Shown in pieces: positions 1-10,473 of a stretch of 64,000 nt of DNA (position 1 is the stretch's first letter; each line of letters begins with the position of its first letter). The translations under genes were made by a program, and so were the position numbers. Location of the stretch: contig CM072519.1 of NCBI GenBank assembly GCA_036898135.1, forward strand, positions 43,306,839 through 43,370,838, in the 5' to 3' direction. The notes beneath the pieces were generated by a model, which was given only the letters and a program-made list of their open reading frames with translations, did not search any database and was not told where the DNA came from. The stretch is from Oncomelania hupensis. Lineage: Eukaryota > Mollusca > Gastropoda > Littorinimorpha > Pomatiopsidae.

Positions 1-1760
1 AAAAAACAATACATCACAAGGAAGAATACCAAAAACTAGTTGTTTTTTTTTTAAGTTATTTTTATTATTTGTTGTTGTTATCATGTTGGGCTTATTTTAA
101 GGACCTTTTTTTGTTATTGTCGAAAACTTTTGGATGAGGAGAGCATTGTTTCTGTTGTTCTTCCTAAAACACATTTCTTGTTGGTGAAAACGTTGTTCTA
201 AGGGCAGATTGTATTTACTGTTGAAGATATCGTCCAATTTTATTGTTGTTGAGGACGTTTCGTTGCTGAGGAAAGTTAGTCGTTGTTGAAAGATTTTCTT
301 GTTGATGAAAAGTGTATTTCTTTGTTGTTGGTTTGGTTGTTCTTTTAGGAATTTGAGGGGCTAAGAATTTTTTCTTTGTTGAAAGATTCTGTTTTCTGTT
401 TTCATTAGGAGAGTAATTTCTTTTTAGGGGGGTCGAGAGAAACAGTTTTTGCTTCCTGAGGACAGTTTTGTAGTTGTTTAGCTTTGTTTTTGAATAATTC
501 GAGCCTTATAATCATAACCTTTTGCTTTCGAATAGTTTATTTTGTTCACTTGTTTAAGAATTGTCAACTTTGTGAAATGACGTGTGCTTTTTATGTAAGT
601 ATGTGACGGACATTTTATTTCTTTCTGTCTTTTTTTTTTCTTTCTGTTACACGGTTATTTATTAATGGTTGATTCAGCCTCGATGCTTGAATCTTAATAA
701 GTGTAACTCGAATTTCGTTTATCCACGCAGCCTTTTCACTCAGCAACAAAGCAGGAGTCGTCGTATAAGGTTTTCCAACTTTATTCAGCAAACATCAACA
801 ACTGCATACAAGACCGCTTTCCGAAAATCATTACAACAATCATTCTCACAAGCAGACAGTGCACTACATATATAGCCTCTCTGCAATCGAGAAAAAGTTC
901 GAACATTCCAGCATGACGCAATAACACCCAAACAAACAAACAAACAAACAATCGTCACCGGAACTATGCACTGCCTTACGTCATATAATGTTTAGATTCG
1001 ACCAACTTTTACCCGTAAGGTCTAGAAGCTTCAATCGATAATAAACAGGTAATTCCAGAAAATTCTCAACAATATGGACCGACGAAAATTATCAACAATA
1101 GACAAAGCTTCTTCTAGCAACAACGCAAAATCAAAACAAAGGTAAATACGCTCTGTTATTGCATGACTTGCGAAACAAAATGATCGGATCTATCGTGCGC
1201 ATCTCAATCGTACCACTTTCTTGAATTGTGTTTGTTTTTCTTTCTCTTCGTTGTTGTTCATTTCCCTTAGCCAGACGATTGTTTTCTCTCAACCTTAAGT
1301 TCTGTCTTTTTTTCTGTCCATATGTTTATTTCTTGTCTTGTTTTTTTTCCTTCAAAACCTTTGTTAGTGTTTTGGTTTTTTCCCTCTTTCTTTTCATTTT
1401 GCCTTTTCTTTTCTTTTTCTTTTCTTTTCTTTTTTTTGTTTTGTTTTGTTTTGTTTTTGAATTAAGGGATCGATATCTTTCTTGTTTTTAATTTCTTTCT
1501 ATATCGTCGGCCTTATCTTTTATTTCTTTAAAAGTCTTTTATTCTGCTTCGTTCTTTATTTCTTTCTTTTTTCATTTCTTTTTTCTAGTTATATAAGTGT
1601 TGTTGGTTTTTTTCATTATTTCTTTGATTTCTCAGTCTATTGTTGTCATTCTTTTTTTTTTGCTTGAATTTCTTTCTTTCGTTTTCACCCTTTATAGACT
1701 GAACAGTCTATCGATTTACGTATGAATTGATGACTGGGGTGCTATCAGATTTATTAATGG
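1..1760. other. AT-rich intergenic sequence, no gene seen
   Basis: The stretch is strongly T-rich on the + strand, especially 1220-1680, with runs of TTTCTTT and a short CAAA run near 930-950. Open frames here (for example 669-875 and 1228-1491) are low-complexity Phe/Leu/Ser translations with no domain. I see no promoter, repeat family or RNA gene that I can support. Confidence 0.6.
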
Positions 1761-1764
1761 GGGA

Positions 1765-2035
1765 GGGCAGTTGGCTCAGTGGTATACGCAAAACATTTGA
1801 AGCTTTGAATATTAAAGGGATAACATTGCAACCTGTTTAGGTAGCGGGTTCCAAACCCGTTGACAGCCTGTAGTGCCGAAACAAAAATGACATGACCCTA
1901 ATAAACAATTGCTTCAGTGGTGTACTCAAACAGGCAAAAACAAACGAAGTTTTGACTGTCAAGCGATAACATTACCGCCTGTATAGGCAGGCAGTGGTTC
2001 AAAGCCTGTTGCCGACATGGAGTACAAACAACAAA
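1765..2035 (+). repeat. Two decayed tRNA-like SINE heads in tandem
   Basis: Two related blocks follow each other. The first has an A-box-like GGCTCAGTGGTATACG and a B-box-like GCGGGTTCCAAACCCG. The second has GCTTCAGTGGTGTACTC and CAGTGGTTCAAAGCC. Spacing is longer than in a true tRNA and neither folds convincingly, so I read them as decayed tRNA-derived SINE heads. This call is tentative. Confidence 0.35.
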
Positions 2036-2131
2036 CAACAATTTTACTAATTGAAAGTAAGCTTAAATACATTTCATAAAATAATAATAACCTTGAGACA
2101 CTGACCCTTCCAACCACCCCCCTCCACTCCA

Positions 2132-2384
2132 CCTACTCCTTCGGATGAGGGTATAAACCGAGGTCTAGTCTGTGCATTCGCGCATTCCATCGCACAGACT
2201 GTAAAGATCCTGACGCTCATGTCCTAGAAAGGTGAGTGCCGGCTACACAAATACACCCAGCACGCACTAGGTCCTTTTTCTCCCATCCCTGTTCGCCCAG
2301 GGTGGTGCTCAGTTGTCTGGGTGTCAGACTGCGCGCCCGAAAGGTTGCAAGTGGGCGCCTGTGATGGCTTGAGTTAGAGGCAGG
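2132..2384 (+). repeat. SINE family B, body fragment
   Basis: It shares a long block with the adjacent complete copy at 2386-2813: CCTACTCCTTCGGATGAG, a GATCCTGACGCTCATGTCCT motif and the CCCAG...GTGCTCAGTTGTCTG segment. The tRNA-like head is missing, which fits 5' truncation on insertion. Other copies or fragments are at 13032-13330, 14036-14240 and 16945-17105. Confidence 0.7.
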
Positions 2385-2385
2385 A

Positions 2386-2809
2386 GGCACGGTGGCCTAA
2401 TGGCGGAGCTTTGGCTTGCGGATCTGAAGGTCCCGGGTTCGAGCCCAGGCCGGGGCATTGTGTTGTGTCCTTGGGAAAGACACTTTACTCCCGTTTCCTA
2501 CTCCTTCGGATGAGAGTATAAACCGAGGTCTAGTCTGTGTCGCAAACATTCCATCATAAAGGACTTTAAAGATCCTGACGCTCATGTCCTAGACGGGTAA
2601 GTGCCGGTGACAAGAACACACCCAGCATGCACCTAGGTCCTTCTCCCCAATCCCTGGCTGCCCAGGATTGTGCTCAGTTGTCTGGAGTGTTATTACGGTG
2701 CGCCCAAAGGCTGCAAGTTGGCGCCTCTGGCGGCTTGAATTAGATCTTTTATCGGCCAGTGCCTTGAGTCGCCAAATACGGTGAGATATGTGCGGTCTAA
2801 AAATCCTCG

Positions 2810-2813
<4 letters not shown>
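2386..2813 (+). repeat. SINE family B, full-length tRNA-derived copy
   Basis: The head begins GGCACGGTGGCCTAATGGCG and carries a RNA polymerase III A box (TGGCCTAATGG) and B box (GGTTCGAGCCC), the internal promoter of tRNA-derived SINEs. The body has the GATCCTGACGCTCATGTCCT motif shared with other copies, and the end has CCAGTGCCTTGAG. A (GATT)n tail follows directly. The minus-strand open frames 2397-2585 and 2589-2963 are translations of this SINE and its tail, not genes. Confidence 0.8.

Positions 2814-2874
<61 letters not shown>
2809..2874 (+). repeat. (GATT)n microsatellite, tail of SINE B
   Basis: About sixteen uninterrupted GATT units directly follow the SINE B 3' end, so the array is best read as its tail. 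Confidence 0.95.
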
Positions 2875-2942
2875 CTTGTATTGACCAGCGCCTTGAGCAG
2901 CTCTGGAGTTGTAAAAACGCTCAATAAAAATGATAACGTAAA
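2875..2942 (+). repeat. SINE B 3'-end fragment
   Basis: The segment CCAGCGCCTTGAGCAGCTC followed by ACGCTCAATAAAAATGAT matches the 3' terminal part of family B and lies between its tail array and an RTE fragment. Confidence 0.5.
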
Positions 2943-3492
2943 AAACAACTGCTGCCCTGACAAGGTTGAAGCCCATTTGGAAAGACAGGACCATCAGTCT
3001 ACATTCCAAAGTAAGACTGCTGCGCTCCCTTGTCATCTCCATCTTCCTATATGCTTGCGAAGCATGGACCCTCACAGCAGATCTCCAACGAAGAATACAA
3101 AGCATGGAGATGAGGTGCTACAGAAGACTTCTGGGCATTTCCTATACCCAACACATCACCAACGACGAAGTCCGACAGACCATCACACAAGCCATTGGAC
3201 AACACGATGACCTGCTCACAGTGGTGAAGAAACGGAAACTCCGATGGTATGGCCACATCACCAGATCATCAGGCCTTGCAAAGACTATTAGGCAAGCACA
3301 GTGCAAGGAGGTAGAAGAAGAGGGAGACAGAAAAAGAGATGGGAGGACAACATTCGAGGATGGACTGGTTTGACACTGAGCGAAGCCATCAGGGCTGCTG
3401 AGGACAGAGAAAGATGGAGTATGCTGGTTAAACGATCATCTTTGGTGCCCCTACGACCTCCGGGTTACGGGACAGGATAGGATAGGATAGGA
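2943..3492 (+). mobile_element. RTE-like LINE, 5'-truncated 3' fragment
   Basis: The fragment encodes the C-terminal part of the LINE polyprotein, split by frameshifts. Recognisable pieces are ACEAWTLTADLQRRIQSMEM, ISYTQHITNDEVRQTITQAI and RKLRWYGHITRSSGLAKTI. It ends with the family's GTGCCCCTACGACCTC block and GGATA repeats. It is a dead, 5'-truncated insertion. Confidence 0.9.
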
Positions 3493-3822
3493 AAAATAAT
3501 AAAATTAATTGATAAATAAATGAGTGGTTAACTGTTTGATTTTGTGGTCGATCGTATTGTTGTTGGGTGTTTTGTTGTTGTTGTTGTTTTGGGGTGGGGG
3601 GTTGGGGGGTTGGGGTGGGTTAATGGCTGATTGGTAACTTAATACGTTGATTGAATAGTTTATTCAGTGGTTGACTTTTCTTATGTGTTATTTTTTTATG
3701 ATTTGAGTTAGTGATAAATCGTTTGAAAATTCGTTAACTGATTAATTTATTGATTTATTTACTGCGGGCTGATTACTGGTTGAATATTCGACCGATTAGT
3801 GGCGTGATTTCATCAATTTATG
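3493..3822. other. No gene; GT-rich sequence
   Basis: The stretch contains GTT repeats and a G-run region (3590-3620). Nothing else is recognisable. Confidence 0.6.
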
Positions 3823-3826
3823 GATT

Positions 3827-4112
3827 GGCCTCGTGGCGCAGTGGATTAGTCGCCGGTTTCCTATGCCGAAAGTCGCGGGTTCGATTCCCGCAAGGGGCGA
3901 AAGTATGTGACTTAGGTGCGAGACTATTGAGGTCACCAAGGGTTTTCTCCGGGTAATCCGGTTTCCTCCCTCCCTTCAATAATGGTACTGGAGGCAGTCA
4001 ATCTAAACATTTCCCAAATAAAACTTCGTTTTCCTTTCCGTCTAATAGCGACTTCCCTTTACAGCACATGTTTGAGTGTTGAATGCGTGTTTGTTGTGTG
4101 TGTAGGAAGGCC
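3827..4112 (+). repeat. SINE family A, tRNA-derived
   Basis: The head contains an A box TGGCGCAGTGG (3834-3844) and a B box GGTTCGATTCC (3878-3888). The central part has GGGTTTTCTCCGGGTAATCC, which resembles the conserved V-type domain of some SINEs. The body then has CCTCCCTCCCTTCAATAATGG and TAATAGCGAC. Related copies are at 5800-5938, 25197-25438, 27703-28165, 34951-35265 and 48063-48425. The 3' part is interrupted by the small insert at 4113-4165. Confidence 0.85.
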
Positions 4113-4165
4113 GGTCCTGATTTGGCTCGGAAGAGTCCGCTGGACCTAAAGCAATAATAATGTAA
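4113..4165 (+). mobile_element. Family D terminal hairpin, 53-bp stand-alone insert
   Basis: The insert begins GGTCCTGATTTGGCTCGG and ends in a TAA/TGTAA tail. It is flanked by a 12-bp target-site duplication, TGTAGGAAGGCC (4101-4112) and TGTAGGAAGGTC (4166-4177). GGTCC can pair with GGACC and CGGA with TCCG, giving a nested hairpin. It lies inside SINE A. Confidence 0.8.
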
Positions 4166-4177
4166 TGTAGGAAGGTC

Positions 4178-5314
4178 CGTGAGATGATATCCTGGAGAAG
4201 GTACGATAATCTTTACTAGGGGAGTAAGACCTGTAGATAGATTTGGCGTTAAGCTACCTCTATCACACGTTCTTTACCAAGATTCCTAAGCGATGTCAGA
4301 GACTAATCACGGTGCTTGGTCACATAAAATTTATATTTGTTCTCGAGTTTTAAAGTATCATTGGCTCACTTTAAGAAATGATTTTTGCTAGTCAGATGAC
4401 TAGTTTAATTGGTCTCCAGAGAAGAAGACCTAGTGGACACAAAACAATACAAATAGAATGACACATGTCGTATGTGTGTGATTTCAACTTTTATATGTTC
4501 AACACAAATTTTAACATGTTTTTAATTAAATGTAATTACATGTAATACTATAAACTGTTCACTGTGCTGGGAAAATTCTTTAGCAAGTCTTCTTCATCAC
4601 GTGCTACAAAGTTCTATGGGTTTGAAGGTCTAATATTGTTCCGAGTATTCTTGACATCAGTTGCAGTTGAGAGGGATTTAGCTCTCAGTTTCTGTGTGTG
4701 CTCGAGTCGGGTGGTCACTCTGAGGGAGTCTGGTCACTCTCAGGATGATCGGGCGAGTCTGGTAGCTACGGGGCCGGACTTGGTGAGGTAGATTCTAGGT
4801 GATCTCCTTTCCATGAGAGCAAGCGTCAGGCGTTGACTCCACAAACCGTTCCAGAGCTGAGCTGGAAAATCCAGAACTCTGGCTACAATATTCTAATCAG
4901 ATATATTAATATGTGGTGCCCTCTGCAAGGAGTCTATAGCATTAGACACCAGCTGAGTTTCCTATAAGCACACTACGATATCTTAATCTTAAGGCTAAGA
5001 TATATCGAACAATATGCACAACATGTCAGAAACAATAATCGGTTTCTGTAAATACATATAACATGAACATACTAATATATGGCAATCAACACAATATATA
5101 AACATACAAGTACTAGAAAACTACTAGTGTTAACTTACTTCTAGTCTCTGGGAATCGTGAAACCGTCTCTAGTCTATCACTCTGTTGGTGATGGCTGAGG
5201 ATTTTTTCACTTTAGTCCGTTCTTTGATTTGACCCTCGTGGTTCTACGCTTCGATTTTGACTGACCCTGGTACTGCGGAATGTACAGGGGTTGTAAAGGA
5301 ATCTACCAGTCACA
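4178..5314. other. No gene or known repeat seen
   Basis: The stretch is AT-rich with no domain-bearing frame. The short frame at 4564-4791 has no recognisable motif. Confidence 0.55.
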
Positions 5315-5429
5315 AGATGATTGGTCGAAGATGACGGGTCCTATCCTATCCTGTCCCGTGCCCCTACGACCTCAGGGTTACAGGACAGGATAGGATAGGA
5401 TAGGACCCGTCATCTCTGACCAATCATCT
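5315..5429. repeat. Fold-back inverted repeat holding an RTE tail
   Basis: The left arm begins AGATGATTGGTC (5315) and runs through GATGACGGGTCCTATCC. The right arm is its near-perfect reverse complement, ending at 5429. The central loop is the RTE 3' block GCCCCTACGACCTCAGGG, and both arms include GGATA tail sequence, so two tails face each other. The arms are about 45 bp each, and the origin is unknown. Confidence 0.8.
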
Positions 5430-5799
5430 CGTTCTTGCGCATACGTGAATCTTTTCTCGGACGTCTTTGTCCTCTTGTCCTGCTTCTGGGACACTATCTG
5501 TTACGTCTCAACTTCGAATGTCAGGGGAGAGACGCAGGGTAGATCTAAGAGTGGTATGATTCGCGTGGCTACTTAGCGGACCAGCTACACCGGTCAGATG
5601 TCCAAGTAAGCTAAGTTACATTTTTGTTAGCGAATTCTGCTTGGTTGTATCGGGAGGAACGTCTCAAGGATGTTAATTTAATAACTGCCAATATTCCTTT
5701 AGAGAGCTGGTAAATTAACATCAAGTTTTGTTCAATACTATCTGTTTAACTCTAAGCTGAGTTTCCTCATCTTTGTCTCAACATTTCTGAAATTGCAGT
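5430..5799. other. No gene seen
   Basis: Unremarkable non-repetitive sequence without a supported frame or repeat family. Confidence 0.5.
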
Positions 5800-5875
5800 C
5801 CGCAACATGTGCGCGTGTAAGTTGGTTACAGATCGCCGCTCTTTTAGTCTGATTTATGAATAAGGCGCGTATAGC

Positions 5876-5938
<63 letters not shown>
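5800..5938 (+). repeat. SINE A 3' fragment with (ATT)n tail
   Basis: The segment GTTACAGATCGCCGCTC...GGCGCGTATAGCATT matches the 3' part of SINE A and runs straight into about twenty ATT units (5877-5937). Confidence 0.8.
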
Positions 5939-5939
<1 letters not shown>

Positions 5940-5960
5940 CGATTGAGAGACTGATTCCAA

Positions 5961-6036
5961 CCCGGAATAGCTTAGTGGGTAAATTAAGCCACCAGCCCGT
6001 GTACTATACGTTGCGGGTTTAATCCCTCTTGGCCCT
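5961..6036 (+). repeat. Decayed tRNA-like SINE head
   Basis: An A-box-like TAGCTTAGTGGGTA and a B-box-like GCGGGTTTAATCCC are spaced as in a tRNA. The anticodon arm is not convincing, so this is a SINE head rather than a tRNA gene. Confidence 0.45.
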
Positions 6037-6413
6037 GTTGGCCCCATACGCTAAACTGGTAGTAAGCACTTGCCATCTTACGACTTCTACCAATGAGTCG
6101 AGTAATGTGTGAGATTAGGCAGATATTAGAATTAGTAGGCATTGTTGTTAGAGGCAGAAAGGAGACTCCTCTCATGTTGTAGCGCCGCGGCTGCTGTGCT
6201 TTCGCTGAGAAAAACAATCAGAATTTCATCCGCATGGACGATCGTTATATCGAGATAGAACAAAATCATTAGCCTCAATTGTTTAATGTGTGATTCATGC
6301 TTGGTTGTCATATACTGATCTGGTAGCCGCGACCGAGGAGGGAGGGAGGGAGTTGGTATATAAGTGGAAAGCAGTGATGGCAACAAAAGAAGTCCCCTAT
6401 ATGCTTATAGTGT
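6037..6413. other. No gene seen
   Basis: Short frames on both strands (for example 6132-6386) show no domain. No repeat family is recognised. Confidence 0.5.
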
Positions 6414-6530
6414 CCGGGGGGCAAACTTGTTTTTTCCAACCTAGTTCCAGTCATTCGCCCAAAAAGGCAATCACCGAACTCGAACGAAGCTCTCCGATGT
6501 GTTACGAAATGATGCTTGCATGACTACGAC
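6414..6530 (+). repeat. Repeat F, copy 1
   Basis: The segment from GTCCGGGGGGCAAACTTG to GAAATGATGCTTGCATGAC recurs in inverted orientation at 8155-8290. The shared core contains CCAACCTAGTTCCAGTCATT. The family is unclassified. Confidence 0.7.
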
Positions 6531-7007
6531 TAGTTGACATTAAAAATGATCGCTGTTGCTTCTAATTCTGTTCGATGTACACAGATTAGCATTTCGCAAC
6601 GTATACTTTGTTATTATCGACCATATTTAATAGTTGCGTTCCTTGATTTGCATTTTGTTAGTTCTCAGCAGTTGGCTAATAATAACATTCCCCATTTCCT
6701 GCCTAGAACCAAGTAGACACTGTTATACAGTATACATAGGCTTAATCTACATTATAGAATTATTATAAGTCAATCTTCGCGCAGCGAAGAAGCTCACTAG
6801 CTGAATATAATTATTAGACCTGTATTGTTTGTTTTATACGTAAATAAATGTATAAACTATATCTATTCTAATTAATAATATTTAGGTCTATACTTTATAA
6901 TATTTGAATCTTTAAATTTCCGGTGAAGAACGAGTAGGCTAAGCGAATTTTTTTTTTATAACTCGAGATCAGAGTTAAATTAATAGTTAGTTATTCATTG
7001 CTTACAG
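6531..7007. other. No gene; AT-rich
   Basis: AT-rich sequence with no supported frame. Confidence 0.6.
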
Positions 7008-7064
7008 GGTCCAGGCGGACTGCAAAGAGCCGAATCAGGACCACAAAATCAAGACCTCAACTTC
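7008..7064 (-). repeat. Family D 3' end (minus)
   Basis: Read on the minus strand it contains GTGGTCCTGATTCGGCTC followed by GCAGTCCGCCTGGACCC, the terminal hairpin block of family D. A trinucleotide array follows at 7066. Confidence 0.75.
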
Positions 7065-7065
7065 G

Positions 7066-7066
7066 C

Positions 7067-7140
<74 letters not shown>

Positions 7141-7169
7141 TAGTTATTTAGTTAAATCTGTAATTTATT

Positions 7170-7246
<77 letters not shown>
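7066..7246. repeat. (GTA)n and (ATT)n microsatellites
   Basis: A (GTA)n array spans about 7066-7141 and a (ATT)n array about 7175-7246, separated by a short AT-rich spacer. Confidence 0.95.
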
Positions 7247-7248
<2 letters not shown>

Positions 7249-8154
7249 CTACTTTTTAAAAAAAAGGAATAGTGTGCTGCTGTGCGTGCTCAATGGTGTA
7301 AATAATTATGGTCAGTGACGTTTTGTTTGTTTTTGCTGAAGTTGGGTGTAACCCGAAATATTCAGATGGTGTTACTGGTTATTTTTTCTTATAGATTTAC
7401 CAAAGTTTTCAGATGATTTATGGAAATGTCCGCCTGCCACGCAACATTTTTTTCAATACGTGTTTCTCATTAAAATACATATCATTAAAATACATATAAC
7501 AAATTTACTGTATCAGTTAAAAAGAATAATATTATTTAAATAAATAATTGCTTTGGTGCTTGCAATACAAATGTGACGTTTTTATTAGACCATTATAAAC
7601 TTGCTTTGCTTTGTGCTGAAGGGACATCAACGTATCCATAGCGCTTTGAAGTTTTGTCATGGTTTTATTGTTGATATAGATGTGAAATCGTTGTATGTGT
7701 GCATTATGTGTTATGTATTACTTTTTCTCTTTATTACTAATTGTGTCAGTATATTAATCATCATACATGTAAAATAATAATAATACTAACTGCTTCGAAA
7801 TGCGAATCTCGACTTGACTTAGAGCTTGAAGCTGTGCAGATCGATAGAATTAGATCTGGAAGCAACAGCGGCTATTTTTATGCACGGATGTTTCACCACA
7901 GGCTCTGAAGTCTTTTCTTTCGTCTTTAAGAAGATCCGTTGGATCTCATTTTTGATATGATGATGATGGTCATTGTTGTCAGGGTGGCGACGTGGTGATC
8001 GTCCTTAACGCTCATGCAATAGGACGTTAAGCATCGTTTTTCGTTCGTTCGTTCTTTCGTCTTTGTAAACTCGTGGGCCTCCTACATACGTACGTAGTAT
8101 AGTAAGTAATTGAGGCCTACGAAAGACGAGACTTCCAGCCTGTGGTTTCACGTA
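7247..8154. other. No gene seen
   Basis: AT-rich sequence. A GACGTTAAGCATCG segment near 8020 resembles the 3' ends of some tRNA SINEs but is too short to call. Confidence 0.5.
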
Positions 8155-8290
8155 GTCCTGCCAGCATTCGTTCGTAAAACATCGGATAGCTTCTCTCGAC
8201 TCGGAGAGCTTCGTTCGACTTCGGTAATTGCTTTTTTCGGCGAATGACTGGAACTAGGTTGGAAAAAACAAGTTCGCGTCCGGGGGACGT
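8155..8290 (-). repeat. Repeat F, copy 2 (inverted)
   Basis: The reverse complement matches 6414-6530, including GAACTTGTTTTTTCCAACC and a CGAACGAAGCTCTCCGA core. The two copies are about 1.7 kb apart in opposite orientation. Confidence 0.7.
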
Positions 8291-8324
8291 TAATCTACCA
8301 GAAGAAGAAGGGAACAAATGTCCC

Positions 8325-8661
8325 ATCACCGTAGCTCAAGTGGTGGAGCGTTCGCCTTGCCCACTGATGACCCAGGTTCGAATCTCGTGATGGGCAAAAA
8401 ATAAAAGTGGCAATATTTCACTGTCCATTTTAACAGTATGATTGCTCTGGTGGTTTGGTCCTGATTTGGCTCGGAAGAGTCCGCTGGACCTAAAGCAATA
8501 ACCTTGTATTGTATTGTATTGCTCTGGTGGTTCAGTGTTAATTGAGGTCCCTACCCATTGTTTCCTGGGATGGTTATCCCCGTCTGCCATATCGCTAATG
8601 GTGGGTGTAGACGTTAAACTTCAATGTTCAGTGGTGGGCATTTGGGCCATTATCCCAGCGT
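8325..8661 (+). repeat. SINE family H with tRNA-like head, split by an insert
   Basis: The head starts CCCATCACCGTAGCTCAAG and closes with TGATGGG, so its outer 7 bp (CCCATCA/TGATGGG) pair perfectly as in a tRNA acceptor stem. A D-arm (GCTC...GAGC) and B box GGTTCGAATC are present, but the anticodon stem does not pair. The body continues after the insert at 8456-8517 and ends with a GACGTTAAACTTCA segment. It is a SINE rather than a functional tRNA. Confidence 0.65.
8456..8517 (+). mobile_element. Family D terminal hairpin, 62-bp stand-alone insert
   Basis: It starts TGGTCCTGATTTGGCTCGG and ends with a TGTAT repeat tail. A perfect 15-bp duplication, ATTGCTCTGGTGGTT, flanks it (8441-8455 and 8518-8532). 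Size and start point match the inserts at 4113, 51589 and 62190. Confidence 0.85.
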
Positions 8662-9306
8662 CTGGTCCAATTTATGACCATCGCACAATGCTTTGATGTG
8701 CTTTCCAACTTGAATAATCGAACCTCAGTTCTTTGATCTTTCGTGCACACACTATCACAACTGGTACTCTTGCGAAAGCTGGTACTACGTGCTACTTGAA
8801 TAATCGAACCTCTTTTCTACCATATTTCGTCAGCGTACTACAAATATTACTAACATTACTAACATCACAAAAACGCTTTGAAGTTGCCGCGACATTGGGT
8901 AATCAAACAATTTGTCTGTAATATTTAGCATACTAGTATTTTAATTTGTAGTTGTTTTTCTTTTTCAATCAGTTCTTTCGATTATATGTGTGTGCATGTG
9001 TTTTGTGTTGGTGGGTGAGTGTGTGCGTGTCTAGGTTTGAGATAGCGCGCGCCAATATCCGAAATAATGCCTTAAAAAAATTATTATGAATTTTATATAG
9101 CCAGCGCTTTGATGTCGTGGACACAAGTGAACAAAACTACTTTGATGGCGACGCTTATCATTTCCGGACCGAAGTAATTTTGCCGCAGGGTCGGGCTTCG
9201 TGGGTCAGACATGGGTACGAGGAGAAATGGGGGGGGGGGGGAGGAGAGGGAAAGGAAAGTGAGTGCGCAATGCATTTTGTAAGGATGGGGATTTCAGAGA
9301 GAAAGA
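8662..9306. other. No gene seen
   Basis: Contains a GT-rich stretch (8985-9030) and a G-run near 9228. No domain-bearing frame. Confidence 0.5.
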
Positions 9307-9308
9307 GA

Positions 9309-9382
<74 letters not shown>
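9307..9382. repeat. (GA)n microsatellite
   Basis: A nearly pure GA dinucleotide array. The Arg/Glu and Ser/Leu frames across it are artefacts. Confidence 0.95.
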
Positions 9383-9384
<2 letters not shown>

Positions 9385-9424
9385 GGACTGGGGTGTGTCG
9401 TGCGCTCGTTTCAATCTTAGTCGT

Positions 9425-9545
9425 TTGGTGGTGGACTTCCAAGTATGGCCACCCATCCAAATACTAACCCCGTTCGACGTTGCAAAGGAAACATTTCTTG
9501 CGGCGAGTGCCAAAACCACTACGCTGCCACGCCACCGCGGCACTG
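9425..9545 (-). repeat. Chimeric tRNA/5S-rRNA SINE, minus copy
   Basis: On the minus strand a tRNA-like GGTGGCGTGGCAGCGTAGTG and GGCACTCGCCGC are followed by GCAACGTCGAACGGGGTTAG and TATTTGGATGGGTGGCC. The second part closely resembles the internal promoter region of 5S rRNA (box A, intermediate element and box C). The same order is seen at 45711-46005. Confidence 0.7.
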
Positions 9546-9932
9546 TACTTAAGTGACCGCCAGTCGCCAATAATAGTGTTGTGAACAGTGCCTAGCTCTC
9601 CCCCCCCCTCCCCCCACACCCTTGTTTTTAATATATTGAACAAGCTCTCCGCAATGAAAGCCACAAAGAAATGCCACGGTATTAAAGTTCATTCACACTG
9701 AATGGATGGACTTTAGAATTAATGAAAACTGTCTTAGACAGGGAAGAACAAAAATTAACAGACATCTTAAATTAACACAAAACGAAATATGCTCAAAGTT
9801 ATTTAAATTTTAATCTAAGCAGAAGCATTGATACTGGCAATATTTGCGCACATATGGGTATGTGTGTATGTTGGTGTGTGTTTGTGAGTGTATGTGTGTG
9901 TGAGACAGACTGAGAGAGAAAGAGAGAGAGAG

Positions 9933-9980
<48 letters not shown>

Positions 9981-10337
9981 TAATTTTTAATTGTATATTC
10001 TTGTACACAATATAAATTACAAGACATACAGAAGAAAATATCACAATTACATGGACAGGTACTTCATATCTCCCATCTTCCAACAAGCCAACTAATAGTG
10101 CGCAGGATGCATCTACCTACCAAGGGCCTATGCAGGAAACCACTTTTAAAAAACTAAGTTAATGGAGTACGTGCTCACATTCTTGCCAAACTGGTATGCT
10201 TTGCAAGACATGCAAGCACAGAAACACATGCGGGGGCATTAAGACCAAGTATTGTAAATCCTCGATTGCAAAACGATGGAAAAATTGTGTGGAATATCCA
10301 ACTCTGCCTTTATTTAATGCCCTTGTTATACATCAAG
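9546..10337. other. No gene; includes (GA)n array
   Basis: A (GA)n array lies at about 9908-9977 and a GT-rich part precedes it. Frames spanning these are low complexity. Otherwise featureless. Confidence 0.55.
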
Positions 10338-10450
10338 ACTTTCGGGCATTTCCTATATCCAGCACATCACCAACGACGAAGTCCGACAGAACATCACACA
10401 AGCCATTGGACAACACGATCACATGCTCACAGTGGTTAAAAACGGAAACG
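10338..10450 (+). mobile_element. RTE-like LINE fragment, + strand
   Basis: A short segment encodes ISYIQHITNDEVRQNITQAI and the following HDHMLTV, matching the C-terminal part of the RTE family. It lies head to head with the minus fragment at 10474. Confidence 0.8.
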
Positions 10451-10473
10451 GAAAAGCAATGAATAACTAACAG

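Noticed and set aside
2589..3105. Minus frames with NQSI repeats
   Set aside because: They read through the (GATT)n tail and SINE B; no protein support.
8326..8396. A tRNA gene with a perfect acceptor stem
   Set aside because: The anticodon stem does not pair, the loop is irregular, and a SINE body follows without a pol III terminator at the tRNA end.
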